Below are positions 41,469 to 53,260 of a stretch of DNA of 64,000 bases, piece by piece. Each line of letters begins with the position of its first letter. Positions within the stretch are counted from its first letter, which is position 1. Both the position numbers and the translations under genes were made by a program. This DNA comes from Spiroplasma diminutum CUAS-1 (GTDB lineage: Bacteria > Bacillota_I > Bacilli_A > Mycoplasmatales > Mycoplasmataceae), in contig NC_021833.1 in the NCBI RefSeq assembly GCF_000439455.1, positions 558,001 through 622,000 on the forward strand, written 5' to 3'. The notes under the pieces are model-generated. The model was not told where the DNA came from. It saw nothing but the letters and a program-made list of their open reading frames with translations, and made no database searches.

Positions 41469-43202
41469 TTAAACTAGTTTATAATTTGATATTGATTCTT
41501 TTGTATCTTTATCAATTTTTGTTCATCAAACAACTCAACTTATTATTACACCTATCAAGGTAATAAAAACAAATGAATATAAAATTTTTGATTTTATACT
41601 ATTTTCTTTTTTATAAACAGATTTCATTTTATCTGTCCCATTTCTTGCTATTTTTGAATAGCCAAAAAATGTACATAAAATTCCTGAAGTATATGTAAGA
41701 ACTAATGCAGATAAATATATTAAAACTGCTTGTAAAACATTTCCATCAACTGTTGTCATCATGATTGCAGCAGTTAATCCTCCAGGACCAGTTGGAGCAT
41801 TCATTCCAATACCAAGGTTAAATCAAGTGTTTAATGCACTTATATAAAAACCACCAACAGTTGCTGCAATACAGCTAATTATAAACGGTCTAACTCTTGG
41901 AAGTGAAATACCATATATTAGTGGCTCTCCAATTCCTAATATACCAGGTATTATAGCACCTGATATTTGTTTTCTTAAAATACTGTTTTTACCTGCCATT
42001 ATTCACATAGCAATGGCAGATCCAACCTCAGCTGCTCCTGCCATTGCTAGAATTGGAAATAAACCATTAACTTTAGTCTCTTGAATTAAAGCAAAGTATA
42101 CTGGTAAAAAACCTTGGTGTACTCCAAAAGCAACAGCAAATAAAAATATTCCAGCTAAGAAAGCTGCTCCAAATGGATTTATATATAAGTGCTCAAAGAA
42201 TCAAGCAACCCCCATAAATACATAACCTGCTAAAGGTACTAATAAAAAGTAATTTACAAAAATCATTAAAAAGATTACTATAACAGGAGTTAAAATTGTA
42301 TCAATTGCTCCTGGCATAAATGTTCTAAATTTCTTTTCAATAAAAATAGTAACTCCAACTGCCATCATTGCTCCAATTAATCCAGCATGAGCTGCACCTA
42401 AAAATGCAGTTTTAGCAGCTGTTTGAGTATTAATTGAATAGTTAATAAATCCAATTGTGAATCAATTTTTTTCGATATTTTCTAACTTAATAAACATACC
42501 TAAAAAGTTATATCCAACGATTCCTTCACCGTCAACTTTTACAGCCACAAACACGGCTGCAACAACCGCTCCAAAAATTGGAGCAAACATAGCAGCTACA
42601 ATAGCGCCAATTCCAGGATTAGCTCCCCATTCTTCTGACATTCTTCATCCTACAGCAATTATAAATACACTTGTTAAAATTGTAAGCATAACTCCTAAAA
42701 TTGTATTTCATGACTGAAGTGTTTCATGTCCTTCAAAATTATTATTAACAGATGACGCTATAATTCCAGCGATACCTGAAAGTATTCCTGTTCCAATAAA
42801 AGCTGGAATTAAAGGCGTAAATACTTTTGAAATTTTTGATAAAAATTTAGATACTTTATTGTCTCCTCTAAATTGTTTTTTGGCATCTTTTCCTACTTCA
42901 TCTGCAGTTTTAAATTCAACATCATTTATTTTGTTTTCATTTAAATCACTTGCTTCAATTTTAGCAATTTTGGCAAATTCTGTTGCAACTTTATTGACAA
43001 ATCCTGGCCCTAAAATTATTTGAAATTGATCTGATGCTGGATTTACTAACCCTAAAACTCCGTCAATAGTTTTTAATTTCTCAGCGTCAAAATTAGGTTT
43101 TGCAGTAATTCTCAATCTAGTCATACAATTAGTAAAAGAAATCAGATTTTCTGCTTTTATTATGTCTAAAATTTCTTTTGCTATTCTTTCTTGTTTTAAC
43201 AT
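41469..43202 (-). CDS. murP: PTS transporter IIBC, N-acetylmuramic acid type
   Basis: A 577-residue transporter. IIB Cys in [11 protein letters not shown] (about residue 26). IIC has about ten helices, with GVHQGFLPV and GIGEPLIYG. It lacks IIA. Its place between murR-like and murQ genes identifies it as a MurNAc importer; by sequence alone it could be a sucrose- or other glucose-family transporter. A short basic tail ends SNYKLV. Confidence 0.85.
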
Positions 43203-43261
43203 TTTTCTTCCTCCAAAAATATTATATTCACAAGAATTTCAAATACTATATAAGGACACTA

Positions 43262-43300
43262 AAGTAAAACCATTTCCACAAATAGGAAATGGTTTTACTT
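43262..43300. repeat. 16-bp perfect inverted repeat between murR and murP
   Basis: AAGTAAAACCATTTCC and its exact complement flank a 7-base loop. It overlaps the last codons of the regulator gene and lies 60 bases before murP. No long U tract follows on the minus strand, so it could be a weak terminator, or an operator for the RpiR regulator. Confidence 0.75.
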
Positions 43301-44077
43301 ATACAAACTATCTAATAATTTTTGATTATAATACTTTATATCTTTTGAATAAATATATAAAACCAATTTTGATATTAAATAGAACATACTCATTCTTGAT
43401 TTAATTGATAATGTTCTTATTAGATTTTCTGAATCATCAATGTACAATTTTATACTTGATAATTTTTCTATAGTATTATTTGATTTCTTGGTTATAGAAA
43501 TTATATTTAAGTTTCTTTTTTTTGCAAGTGTAACTATTTTAACTAACTCTTCAGTTTCACCAGTATATGAAAAAACCCATAACAAATCATTTTCTTTTGC
43601 ATTAGATATCCTTGCATATAAACCATGTAAATCCTTATTAGTTTCAGCACTATATCCAAACCTATCTAGGCGAGACTTTAATTCATAGCAAACCGATGCA
43701 TTTGCTCCTGCACCTAAAATGAAATTGTAATTTGCTTTTAATAATAGATCATGAATTTTTTCAAAATCCTTAATTTGATTTAAATTCGCAGTATTTTCAA
43801 TTGGTTTGAAAATCATTTGATGCTCAAATAAATTGAAATTGTTATTAATAAGTACTTCTTCAGGTTGTTCATTAGTTAATAAAAATTTAAATTCAGAAAA
43901 TCCATCAAAACCATTTTTTTTGAAATATCTTGATATAGAACTTTTAGATAAAAAAGATATTTTTGCTAATTCTTCTATATTTAAATCAATTTTATTTGAA
44001 TGTAATTCATATATGTTTTTTAGCAATAAATTATTGTCCTTATTTTTTAATAAAAATACATAAGCAGATTTTTTCAT
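43295..44077 (-). CDS. murR: MurR/RpiR-family regulator of the mur genes
   Basis: A 260-residue regulator. Helix-turn-helix around LNIEELAKISFLSKSSISRY (near residue 33), then an SIS domain with the GAGANASVCYELKSRLDRFG phosphate-loop and a Ser-rich SIKSRMSMF. Start at the first ATG. It is upstream of murP on the same strand, a usual arrangement for MurR; the effector would be MurNAc-6-phosphate. Confidence 0.8.
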   Translation of the reverse strand: MKKSAYVFLLKNKDNNLLLKNIYELHSNKIDLNIEELAKISFLSKSSISRYFKKNGFDGFSEFKFLLTNEQPEEVLINNNFNLFEHQMIFKPIENTANLNQIKDFEKIHDLLLKANYNFILGAGANASVCYELKSRLDRFGYSAETNKDLHGLYARISNAKENDLLWVFSYTGETEELVKIVTLAKKRNLNIISITKKSNNTIEKLSSIKLYIDDSENLIRTLSIKSRMSMFYLISKLVLYIYSKDIKYYNQKLLDSLYK

Positions 44078-44354
44078 TCAATTTAATCCTTCATATTTTC
44101 TTAAGTAATCTAATTATACTTTATATTTTTAAGAATAAAATATAAATTACATATTGATTTTCTATTAGAAATTTTAAGCAAATTTAAAAAATTAAATATC
44201 TATATTAAAAAACCTTTTCTAAATTACAAATATATTACATAAAGTATTATATTTATATTTTAAAAAAGGTTTATAATCAGTATTTGATTTTTATGTAAAA
44301 ATAATCTTTACTGAATATAATATACTTACAAATTATATTTATTATTTTTTTATT
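44078..44354. other. Gene-free interval
   Basis: About 275 bases of AT-rich DNA. An 8-9-bp repeat pair AAACCTTTT...AAAAGGTTT (44210-44272) could end the minus-strand secreted-protein transcript. No coding frame. Confidence 0.4.
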
Positions 44355-45554
44355 TTAATAATAATTTATTTCAATTCAAAGTTTACCTTCTAAAAAAGGT
44401 TCACTAAAACTTTTACTTACAATAACTTCTAATTGTAAAATACCCATTTTGTTTTGATCAAAAAGTTCGTGAAATTGTTCTTTGTAAATAAAAATATCAT
44501 CTTTTGATTCATTTCATCATAAAGAATAATTACCACTTTTATTACCAAATCCTAATTCTACATCTTTTAAATACATTTGTTTTTCAATTTGATCTTCCAA
44601 TATTCCTATTACTTGATTTGGAGGAACATCAATATCATTATTAAAAGCTTCTAATATATTTTCTTTTTTCATATATATTTTTGGCATTTTGATATTACTT
44701 ATATCATTATTTTTTAATGCTGGAGTTCCTGGAAATTCTTTAAATGCAACAGTTCCTAAAACTGCTGATTCACTAGAAGTTTCAGGTTTCATTTGAGGTA
44801 AAACTTTTTTAATATAAAAGTATTCTAGATCATGTAAAAATAGTTTTTCATTATCCGAAGTAGATAAGCTATATTCATCTCCATATTTATCTCATAAAAC
44901 AAACTCTTCAAATATTGTTTCACAGATATTGAAATCTATTTGAAATTCTCTGATAAGAATTTCTTGAAAATGTTTTAAAAAATAATTTTTGAAACCATCT
45001 TTAAACTCTGCAAAAGATATTAAATTAATATCTGGGTCAAAAATATCTTTTGCAAATCATTTTTTATCCCTAATATAATCGAAGCTTGTTTTGGTTTCAA
45101 CATCATAAATTATTCTTATCTTAAAATCTCTTTCTTCCATACGTTTAAACTTTAATGAACTATATTTTGTTTGAAAAATAGATAATTTAAACTCGAAAAA
45201 ACCATCAATTACTTTATCAGAAAGTTCTATAAATAATCTATATTCAAAAGGTTGTTCTCCTTTTTGATTTTCTGGATTTTCAAATGTTGCTATTTGATTA
45301 AATTTATTAATATTAAATGAATTATTATAATAATCTTTGGCACTTGAACCACCAGGGAATTTATTTAAAAAATTATAAAAGTTTATTGGACTTGTTGGAT
45401 CACCAAATATATTTATTGGATAAGAATTAAGCTTAATTTCAGACAATTTTGGTATATCCGTACCTGGAATTGGTGGATTATTGCCACAACCTACTGTATA
45501 AATAGCTGGATAGACACTTAAATTAAAAGCTAATAAGTATAGTAATTTTTTCAA
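44355..45554 (-). CDS. Surface lipoprotein, TTG start
   Basis: A 399-residue exported lipoprotein: signal peptide MKKLLYLLAFNLSVYPAIYT and a TVGC lipobox, with Cys at residue 23. The start is TTG placed directly after the TAA of the preceding gene. The mature protein is rich in Phe, Asn and Asp; KDVELGFGNKSGNYSLWW and the C-terminal repeat-like strands resemble the partner protein. No family recognised. Confidence 0.75.
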
Positions 45555-46664
45555 TTATTTTTTAAAATGTATATCTTCTATATTTAATTGAGCACCAGCT
45601 CTTGCATAATATGCATTAATTCAATTAGCTTTTGCAGCTACTTCAATTCTGAATTTTAATTTTAACTTATTTTCTTTATCATTATTATCACTGTTTATTT
45701 CTGCAGTAGCTAAAGTTTTATTTCAGTTTACTCCACCATAATATGATTCATTTCAAAGTTCTACTTTTTGTCCATTAAAATCAAGAAATGTCTCTTTTTT
45801 AGGAACTGTTTTTCATTTGTCTTCATTAAAAGTTTTACATTTATACTCTCCAGAATAATTAAAACTAACACCTTTAAAAGCTTGTCTTAATTTTGTAAAA
45901 CCAAATTCAATATCATAGGTAATATTATATTCTCTACTATCAGTTTTAGTTGAATTATAAGCTTCTACATGAATTTTTTCAGATTTTCATTCCTCAGCTA
46001 ATTTTATTTCTGATTCAAAGAGAACTGTTGCATTTCCTTCTAAACGTTCTGATTTAGCTTTAAGTTCAAGTGTTTTGTAACTTACATCAACTATTTCAAC
46101 ATCATCACGTTGAATATTTGAATTTTTCTCAAAAAATCTGTTTACAATCATTTCTTTTGTTGGGTTTTTAAAAACTCCAAGATTTTTTATCTTTATGGCA
46201 TCTGATAATTTAATAACTTCTTCAACTGGAGGAATAATTTCTCCATTTGTTAGTGTCAAATCAAAAGTCATAAAACCTGAGTATCTTTCATTTTTTGGAG
46301 AAGCCATGATTTTTATCACAAGCTTTCTCTCTTCACCTGGTTTTGGAATAGTGTTTGGCATTCCAACAAATTTTCAATCTTCTTTATAAAAGATAACATC
46401 AAATAAAGCATCAGAAATAATTTCATTTTCTGCATTACTATTAAGCATATCCATTAGGATATAATCAATTATTTCTTCTTCAGTAGTTCTAATGTTAACT
46501 CATTCTAAATCAGATGTAGTATGATTTGTTTTTTCATTTTTTAATAAAATTTTTGCATATTCATTATTATTGTTTAATACATTATTAGGATTACTATTTT
46601 TAATGGTTGCAACGGTTGGAGAAGTTATTCCTACAGTTGCAAGCATTCCTAATAAAAAATTCAT
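45555..46664 (-). CDS. Secreted protein of unknown function, operon with the lipoprotein
   Basis: A 369-residue protein with a signal peptide (MNFLLGMLATVGITSPTVA), no lipobox. The middle has two beta-sandwich-like blocks; residues around FKGVSFNYSGEYKCKTF and ELWNESYYGGVNW look like surface loops. AAAGGA lies 11 bases before ATG 46664. It is translated with the lipoprotein downstream (adjacent stop/start). Function unknown. Confidence 0.75.
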
Positions 46665-46758
46665 TATTGCTTTTTCCTTTCGATGAGTCATTAATTCATT
46701 AATGCTCACCATTATTTTAGAATTATAATGTTTAAAAGGCCTTTTAGAAATAAAATAA

Positions 46759-46782
46759 AAAATCTACTTAAAAGTAGATTTT
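46759..46782. terminator. Terminator hairpin after the AlaX-like gene
   Basis: AAAATCTACTT/AAGTAGATTTT with a 2-base loop between the AlaX-like gene (ends 46795) and the secreted-protein operon. Confidence 0.75.
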
Positions 46783-46794
46783 AGTAAAATGATT

Positions 46795-48084
46795 TTAATT
46801 AAGAAGATTTTTAAGGTCAGGCAATATTATTTTTCCTTGAGCAGTTTTTTCATTTCCTCCACCCTTTATATTATAAAGTGAGTGGGAGTTCATTTTTTCA
46901 ATTGCACTAATTTGTGAATTTGATTTACAATAATATAATTTTGATCCAAAATCAATTATTTCCACATATGAATTTGGATTATTTTTTAAAATTAAATCAC
47001 AAATAAAATTTAAATCTTTATTTTCTAAATCATTTTCTTGAATTAAAAAATAATTAACTTCTTCTGTTGAAGTCGGTTCAAAATCTTTATATTTCTTAAA
47101 TAAAAAATCCTTTTTCTTTTGTTCAATTGAAACAAAATATTCTGGTATTTGTATTCTACAATCATTTGCAAGTGAATTAAATTTTAAATATTTTACTCAA
47201 TCAATTTTTTTACCATCTTCTGCTAAATTCGCTCAGGCATATTTTAATAATTCTAGATTTTGATCTTTTCCATATATTCTTTCAGCTTTAATATACTTTT
47301 TAAGTAAATTACTTATTTCATTAAAGTCTTGATATAAAAAGTCCTTATACACTTTTTGAATTTCATCAATATCTGTTTTTGCATAAAATCTATAAATACT
47401 TTGACCTTTTGATTCATAAGAAGTTATTACAAATTCATCAATATCAATTAATGAATTTACATGAGTTCCACTACAAAGTTGAATTGAAGCATCTCCAAAT
47501 TTTACAATTCTTAAATCACCTTCTAATTCTTTTGAATTAAATTCAATTGATAAGTTATAAACTTCTTTTGCTGTTTTTGCATCAACAATAAATTCTTCTT
47601 TATCTGCATAAGTTTTCATTTTTCTTTTAACAATGTTGTTTAATTCATAAATATTTGATCAGTTGATTTTATCTTCAATATACATATCTATTCTTAAACC
47701 TGTTTCATCATTAAAGTAACCTTTTCCAACACTTGTTGGATAAATTTCTCTTAATGTATCAAAAAGTAAATGAGCTGCACTGTGATTTTGACTTACTAAA
47801 TCTCTTTGATGTTTATCAATTTTTGCAATAACTTCTGATCCTATTTGAATATTTTCAATTAACTCTGTTTTATGAACAACTTTATCTTCATGAATTGCAA
47901 GTGACAAAATTTTATATTCTTGACCTTCAAAAATAATTACTCCCTTATCTGCAATTTGTCCTGCTGATTCAGGAAAGAAAACTGTTTCTTCTAAAAATAA
48001 CAAAGAGAACTTATCTTTGTTTTGAAATTCACTTACCTTAGTAGTGATTTCAAATTCACTATAGCCTTTAAAATTTTTTAACAT
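46795..48084 (-). CDS. Alanyl-tRNA editing protein (AlaX-like with DHHA1)
   Basis: A 429-residue protein related to the editing half of alanyl-tRNA synthetase. Zinc ligands are NHSAAH (HxxxH) and CSGTH (CxxxH), separated by about 100 residues; a DHHA1-like end contains KGGGNEKTAQG. The class II catalytic domain is missing, so it should only hydrolyse Ser- or Gly-tRNA(Ala), not charge it. Cytoplasmic. Monocistronic, with its own start region. Confidence 0.85.
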
Positions 48085-48160
48085 ATAAAAATTCTCCTAA
48101 ATATATAAATAAATTATAAAATATAAAAGCATTTAAAAATTATTTTTTGTAAATTTTAAA

Positions 48161-49528
48161 TTAATCAAGATTATTATTTTTAACGTTATTTTTATTTTGT
48201 ATATAGTACTTTAAATATCCAATAGGTAATATTGAAATGACAAGTAAAATTACTACAATAGGTTTTCATATTTGATTTGTCTCTAAACCTAATAGCATAT
48301 TCATAATTGCTCCAACTAAAGTTAATAAACAAGTTAAATATGAGAAAACTACAAATAATCAAAATGCTCAATTTTTATAAACTCTCTTATATTTTGAATC
48401 AGTTTTTCTTAAATAAATTACATTTGTTGTCATAAGAATTTTTAAAGCACTTACTGCAAGAGCAAAGTAGTTAAGTAATTCCATAATTTGATTAAACATA
48501 ATATACAATGAAGCAGCAACTATTAAAACTAGCATAGACATGTAAGGTTGACTTGACCATTTAGATTTTTTTAAAAAATGTTTACTTAAATCTTTTTCTT
48601 GTGCCATTTTTTCTACAAGTCTTGTTTGATAAAGTAAGAATGAATTAATTGATCCAATAAATAATAATATAGCCATTACATTAAAAGTTATTTTTGTTCA
48701 TTCAGGTAATTTTGAAAATCCTCAAAGACCTCCTATTGTATTTCCCATTTCATCTTTTGATGAAGCCAATGATAAAAGTGCAATTCCATAAATTAAATAG
48801 ATCGCAATAACAATTATTACTCCTGAAAGAATTACTTTTGGTGTTGTCTTCTCTGCTTCTTTTATTTCTGCAGTTACATAAGTTGGTACTTCTGTTCCTG
48901 AAAATGAAAACATTGTAATTGTAATTGCTGGAATTAATAATGCAGAAGATATATAAGCACCTTTTAAATTTTCTTTCATTGATTCACTACTCAATAATTT
49001 ATCATTTGTTCCATAAATTAAAGCTAATATTAAAACAAATAAAATTGGCAATGCTTTAATTACTAAAAAAACTATTTGACTTATTTGACTACTATTTTTT
49101 ACAAAAATTTGAGTTCCTCCAATTACTAAAAGAAACATAATTGCTACAAATTTTAATAAATAAACATTATCATTTTTTAAAAAGCCCATCACTAAACCTG
49201 ACAGAGCAATACAACTTCCTGCTATTGCTGTTGCAGAAACAAATAATGTTAAAACTCAACCAAATCAAAATCCTAAAACTTTTCAATTAGCTCTTCTAAG
49301 TCAACTATAAGTTGTACCATTTTCCTGAAAAGAAATTGAAGGTTCCACCATTAAAAAAGTTTCTGGAAGAATTATAATACCTCCAATTATTCATGCCAAA
49401 ATCATTAAAAGTGGATTTTGTTTTACACTAAGAAAAACTCCACTAAAAGTAATAAGTAAACTTGAACCAATGGTTGCTGTTAAAGTTAAAGCAAGAACAG
49501 TTCAATAACCCATTTTCTTATTTTTCAT
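48161..49528 (-). CDS. Amino acid permease, APC superfamily
   Basis: A 455-residue membrane transporter with about 12 helices. The start LTLTATIGSSLLITFSGVFL resembles the TM1 of APC transporters, and FSFSGTEVPTYVTAEIKE corresponds to the conserved TM6 region (FxGxE...). Substrate unknown, probably an amino acid or polyamine. Its start overlaps the hydrolase gene by 11 bases. Confidence 0.85.
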
Positions 49529-50546
49529 ATTTTTTCTCCTCTCCTTTTATTGCAAAATTTAAAGTCTTTTCTATATATAAATCATAATAATCAGCAATTA
49601 CAGAAACATGTTCAGATCCTTGTGGTGTTCAAATTGAACTGATACTTTCAATTTCAAATTCAATTTTTTTATTATACATATCTAAACTCATTTCATATGG
49701 AATAAATGTATCGCCAATTGCGTGAATAAAAAATACTGGTGTATTTTTATTTAGATTCATATTTTTTAATAAATTATATTTATTCTGATTAGTTTTAGTA
49801 ATCTTGCTAAATTTATTAGTATATCCAAAACTTGTTAATCATCAAGATTTTTTAAAGAAATTATTTTGCAAATAATATCTATATTGAAATTTAATATTGC
49901 TAAAACCACAATCTGCTATTACTCAAGTTATTAAATCCTTATTAACTCCAACTTGTGAATATAATAATGAAGTTGAAGCTCCCATACTATTTCCAATTAA
50001 TCCAATTGAATCAATTTGATAATCCTCTTTTAAATTTACTATTATTTGATCAATCATTTCTATGCTTGAAAATCCAATATCAGTATATTGACCATAACTT
50101 TTACCATGTGCAAATGCATCAAAAGTTAAAACATTATAACCTTTATCATAAAAATGATGAACAAGTCTTAAAGCTAAATATTTATCTTCTGTTCAGCCAT
50201 GTAAACCAATGACTCATTTATTTGAGATCTTATTTACAGCTTTTAAACAACTTATTTTTCCCTTTTCTGTTTCAAGTTCAAATTCTTCTAAATTTTTTTC
50301 ATTAAAAGTTGAAAAATTCAAATTCATTTTATCCAAATCTCATAAATGATATTCAAAAGTATTAACTTTTTTAGGATGAAATTTATTTGCTTTATTTGTG
50401 AATTCTCCAAAACGAGGATAAATATAGCAAAAATCCCTATAAGATTTAAATAACTTTTTTGATCAAATAACAATTATTGGAAAAAGAATAATTGTAAAGA
50501 TTATTCTAAAAAAATTGTATTTATAAAGTTTTGTTTTTCTTGTCAT
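49518..50546 (-). CDS. Membrane-anchored alpha/beta hydrolase (paralogue)
   Basis: A 342-residue protein with an N-terminal membrane helix (about residues 11-29) and an alpha/beta-hydrolase domain: WVIGLHGWTED, GNSMGAS nucleophile elbow and FFIHAIGDTFIP with the acidic residue. About one third of residues match the protein at 18750-19745, including VLTFDAFAHGKSYG. It ends inside the amino-acid permease gene. The substrate is unknown. Confidence 0.85.
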
Positions 50547-50750
50547 AATTACTCCATTGTTGACTAACAAATATGTTCATATCTGTCCCTACTAGTCTTT
50601 CTTTTAAACAATATCGATATTATATTAACTTAACTATTCTTTAGTGTAACTTTTTTTTGAATTATGAATATTTTTTTCATAAATATTTTTTTATAAATAG
50701 GTATAAAAGTTTTTCCTTTATAATCAATAAGTAAAGAGGAACTTAACAAA
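50547..50750 (+). promoter_or_regulatory. Divergent promoter region
   Basis: TATAAT at 50719-50724 is followed by AAAGAGGAAC before the ATG at 50751. No clear -35 box. The other strand must hold the promoter of the hydrolase/permease pair. Confidence 0.5.
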
Positions 50751-52088
50751 ATGAATGATAAACAATATAAACAAGATTTATTAGAAGTTTTTGAAATAGC
50801 TCAAAAAGTTAAAGGTAAAACTTTAAGAGAAATAGCTGGAGATAACTTAGATGATATAAGATACTTTGATAATAAAGAAAAAGTAAAACATTTTATTCAA
50901 CAAGCAGTATTTAATATACCTTTATACAGTAAAATGGAATATACTTTTGAAGATTTAGATTTAGAGTTAAAGCCAATTGCTTTAAAATATAATAAATTTA
51001 ATGAATTAACTGTAAAAGAGCGTCTAGTTTTAAACGATATTTATTATGATGAAATAGTAAATGAAACATTTAAAACTAGTAAATTCATAAATAAAAATCA
51101 ATTACTTTTAATTATGCCTTATATTTATGAATATGATAAAGACTTTCTAGATTTTAAAATTTATGATGCATTTATCATTGATATTACAAGACAAAAAGAA
51201 TTTTATTTAATAGTAAATGATTGATTAGCTATTCAAGAAAAAGTAAAAAAAGGAAAAGCTGAGGAATTAAATGAAGGATTTACAAATATCTTATCTGCTT
51301 GTACTAAGAGTCAAAGTAGAATTGATCTAAAAAAACAACCCTACTCTAATGTTTTAGCAAGATTTAGAAGTTATTCATTTAACATTAATTTCTTAAAAGA
51401 AATTATCTTTAAGAAACAAAAGAAAATTGATTATATTAATGAAATATTTGAAGAGAACGAAATAAGCGATATAGTTGAATTTAAAAATGATAAAATTCAG
51501 GACTATTTAACAAGTATTATTGGAACTGATATATCAACTTATACTCAATCAAAAGCAAATCAATGACATCAAATAGCATTTGAAAACTTCTTAAAAGAAA
51601 ATAATAAAGATTTATTTGATTTTTTAAAAACAGCAAACTATAAATTAATTCATAAGTTAACTGATTATGCTCATATTCAAGAACAAATTCCTACTAATTA
51701 TGAATTAGATGCAATGGAAATATTACATGATGAATTTGAAGATAGTACTTTTTATCAAGAAATAATTTTGAAAACTTATATTGTAATTATGATTGATAAA
51801 AATACAAACGAACTATTAAACTATAAGTTATTTAGATTAAGTGACGAAGATATTAAAAAAGCTCAAACTGTTTTTTACAACGCAAAAAAAGAAATCGAAA
51901 ACTTAATTTCTCAAGATTCAAAAGAAGAAGTTGAACCTAATTTTACAAAGATCAAAGATAACTTATCAATTCATTTAAGAAAAAGTAAAAAAAATACAAC
52001 TACTGTATATAAATTAAATGATAAAGAAATTGAAATACCTACTTATGAATTTTGAATTAACAAAAACGTTATATTTAATGAAAAATAA
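50751..52088 (+). CDS. Large cytoplasmic protein of unknown function
   Basis: A 445-residue soluble protein, mostly helical, with acidic stretches (FEENEISDIVEFKND). No signal peptide, no membrane helix, no recognised motif. AAAGAGGAAC precedes the ATG. The only long plus-strand gene between 25 and 64 kb, monocistronic and closed by a GAAA-loop terminator. TGA-encoded Trp are few (four). Confidence 0.7.
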
Positions 52089-52112
52089 AAAAAATCTCGA
52101 AAGAGATTTTTT
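52089..52112 (+). terminator. Terminator with GAAA loop
   Basis: AAAAATCTC-GAAA-GAGATTTTT directly after the stop codon of the preceding gene. Confidence 0.8.
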
Positions 52113-52153
52113 AATTACTAAGTATTTTTTAAACTAATTCATTAATTTAATTA

Positions 52154-53071
52154 TCAATTTAATTCTATATTAACTGACCCTGTATAAACTGTAGAACCTG
52201 CTTTTGCAGTAATTTTTAATACACCATTTACTGCAGGAATTTCTGGTGTTTGAGCTTCTTGATTTTCTGGTTCACCTTTAACAGGTTGTGTAGTAAGTTC
52301 AACATCAACTTCAGATGGGTTTAATCCAGCATTAGCAGCAACAACATCAGTTAAATAAGCATCAGCTGTTTTAACTTCAGTAATTGTTAATGTTTTATTT
52401 GTAATAACTGTTGAAAGTTCTTTTGCTGTTACCTCTTCTTCAATTGTAAAAGTAACATCAACTGATCCCCCAGCAATATATTTTGTAGAATTGTCTATTA
52501 CTTTAATTGTAGCTTTTGTAGTAGTTATTTCAATAACCACAACTTCTTCTTTAACTAAAGAATCATTTTTAGCAACAACTGTATTTAATATAGTAGCTGA
52601 ATTATTATCTGCTAATTCTCCCAATTCTTTTACAGTAATAACTTTATCTAATGCAATTTTTTCTTCTACTTTTTTTGCTTCAATTTTTACATTAAGAGTT
52701 TTAACTTCTTTTGCTTCAACTTCTCTTGCAGTTTCTGCTTCTTTTGCTGTGAAAAGAACTTTAACTGTTTCTTCAACATTTTTATTTGATATTTTTTCTG
52801 CTGTTGTAGCAATAACTACAGTAACTTCTCCATCCTTTAAAGAATTTTCTTTAACTGTAGCAGTTAAAATAGTTTTTTCATCTAAACCAAAAGTAACTTG
52901 TCCATCTGCTTTAATTAAATCTGATTTAACTGTAACTTCTTGATTAAGTTTTCCCTCATTTAAAGTAGCATCAAAAACTTTTTCTCCTGGTTTATCTCCA
53001 CATGCAACAACTGTTGCACTTGTAGTTGCAACAAGTCCTGTAGCAGCTAATAATCCTAATAATTTTTTCAT
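52154..53071 (-). CDS. Lipoprotein with repeated beta domains
   Basis: A 305-residue lipoprotein: signal peptide with a typical mollicute start (MKKLLGLLAATGLVATTSA) and TVVAC lipobox, Cys at residue 24. The mature part has at least three related units with an alternating Val/Ile/Thr/Lys strand pattern: KVFDATLNEGKLNQEVTV, IALDKVITVKELGELA..., and LSTVITNKTLTITEVK.... Endings such as TGSVNIELN and GGSVDVTFTI match the repeat family seen in Spiroplasma and Mesoplasma lipoproteins. No ligand is known. Confidence 0.82.
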   Translation of the reverse strand: MKKLLGLLAATGLVATTSATVVACGDKPGEKVFDATLNEGKLNQEVTVKSDLIKADGQVTFGLDEKTILTATVKENSLKDGEVTVVIATTAEKISNKNVEETVKVLFTAKEAETAREVEAKEVKTLNVKIEAKKVEEKIALDKVITVKELGELADNNSATILNTVVAKNDSLVKEEVVVIEITTTKATIKVIDNSTKYIAGGSVDVTFTIEEEVTAKELSTVITNKTLTITEVKTADAYLTDVVAANAGLNPSEVDVELTTQPVKGEPENQEAQTPEIPAVNGVLKITAKAGSTVYTGSVNIELN

Positions 53072-53205
53072 CTTCTATTCCTCATACTTTCTTTCAAAAG
53101 TACCACACATTCAAGTTACTATTATTATAATTTTTATTAACCAAGAAATTCCTTTTTTAGAAAAACTAAAAATTTTTTAAAATTTTTAAAATTAGTTGTA
53201 TTTCC

Positions 53206-53260
53206 AAAAAAAAAAAAAAAAAGCATAGATTTTATATATAATATACTATCTATACTTTTT
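53206..53260 (-). terminator. Terminator with 17-base U tract
   Basis: On the minus strand GTATAGAT and ATCTATGC close a hairpin and 17 T follow. It overlaps the end of the SemiSWEET-like gene. The run of 17 bases is an exceptionally long U tract. Confidence 0.75.

Noticed and set aside
52491-52943. Plus-strand 150-codon frame opposite the lipoprotein
   Set aside because: It is the reverse image of the Val/Thr/Lys-rich lipoprotein; no start signal, and the lipoprotein has a lipobox and signal peptide.
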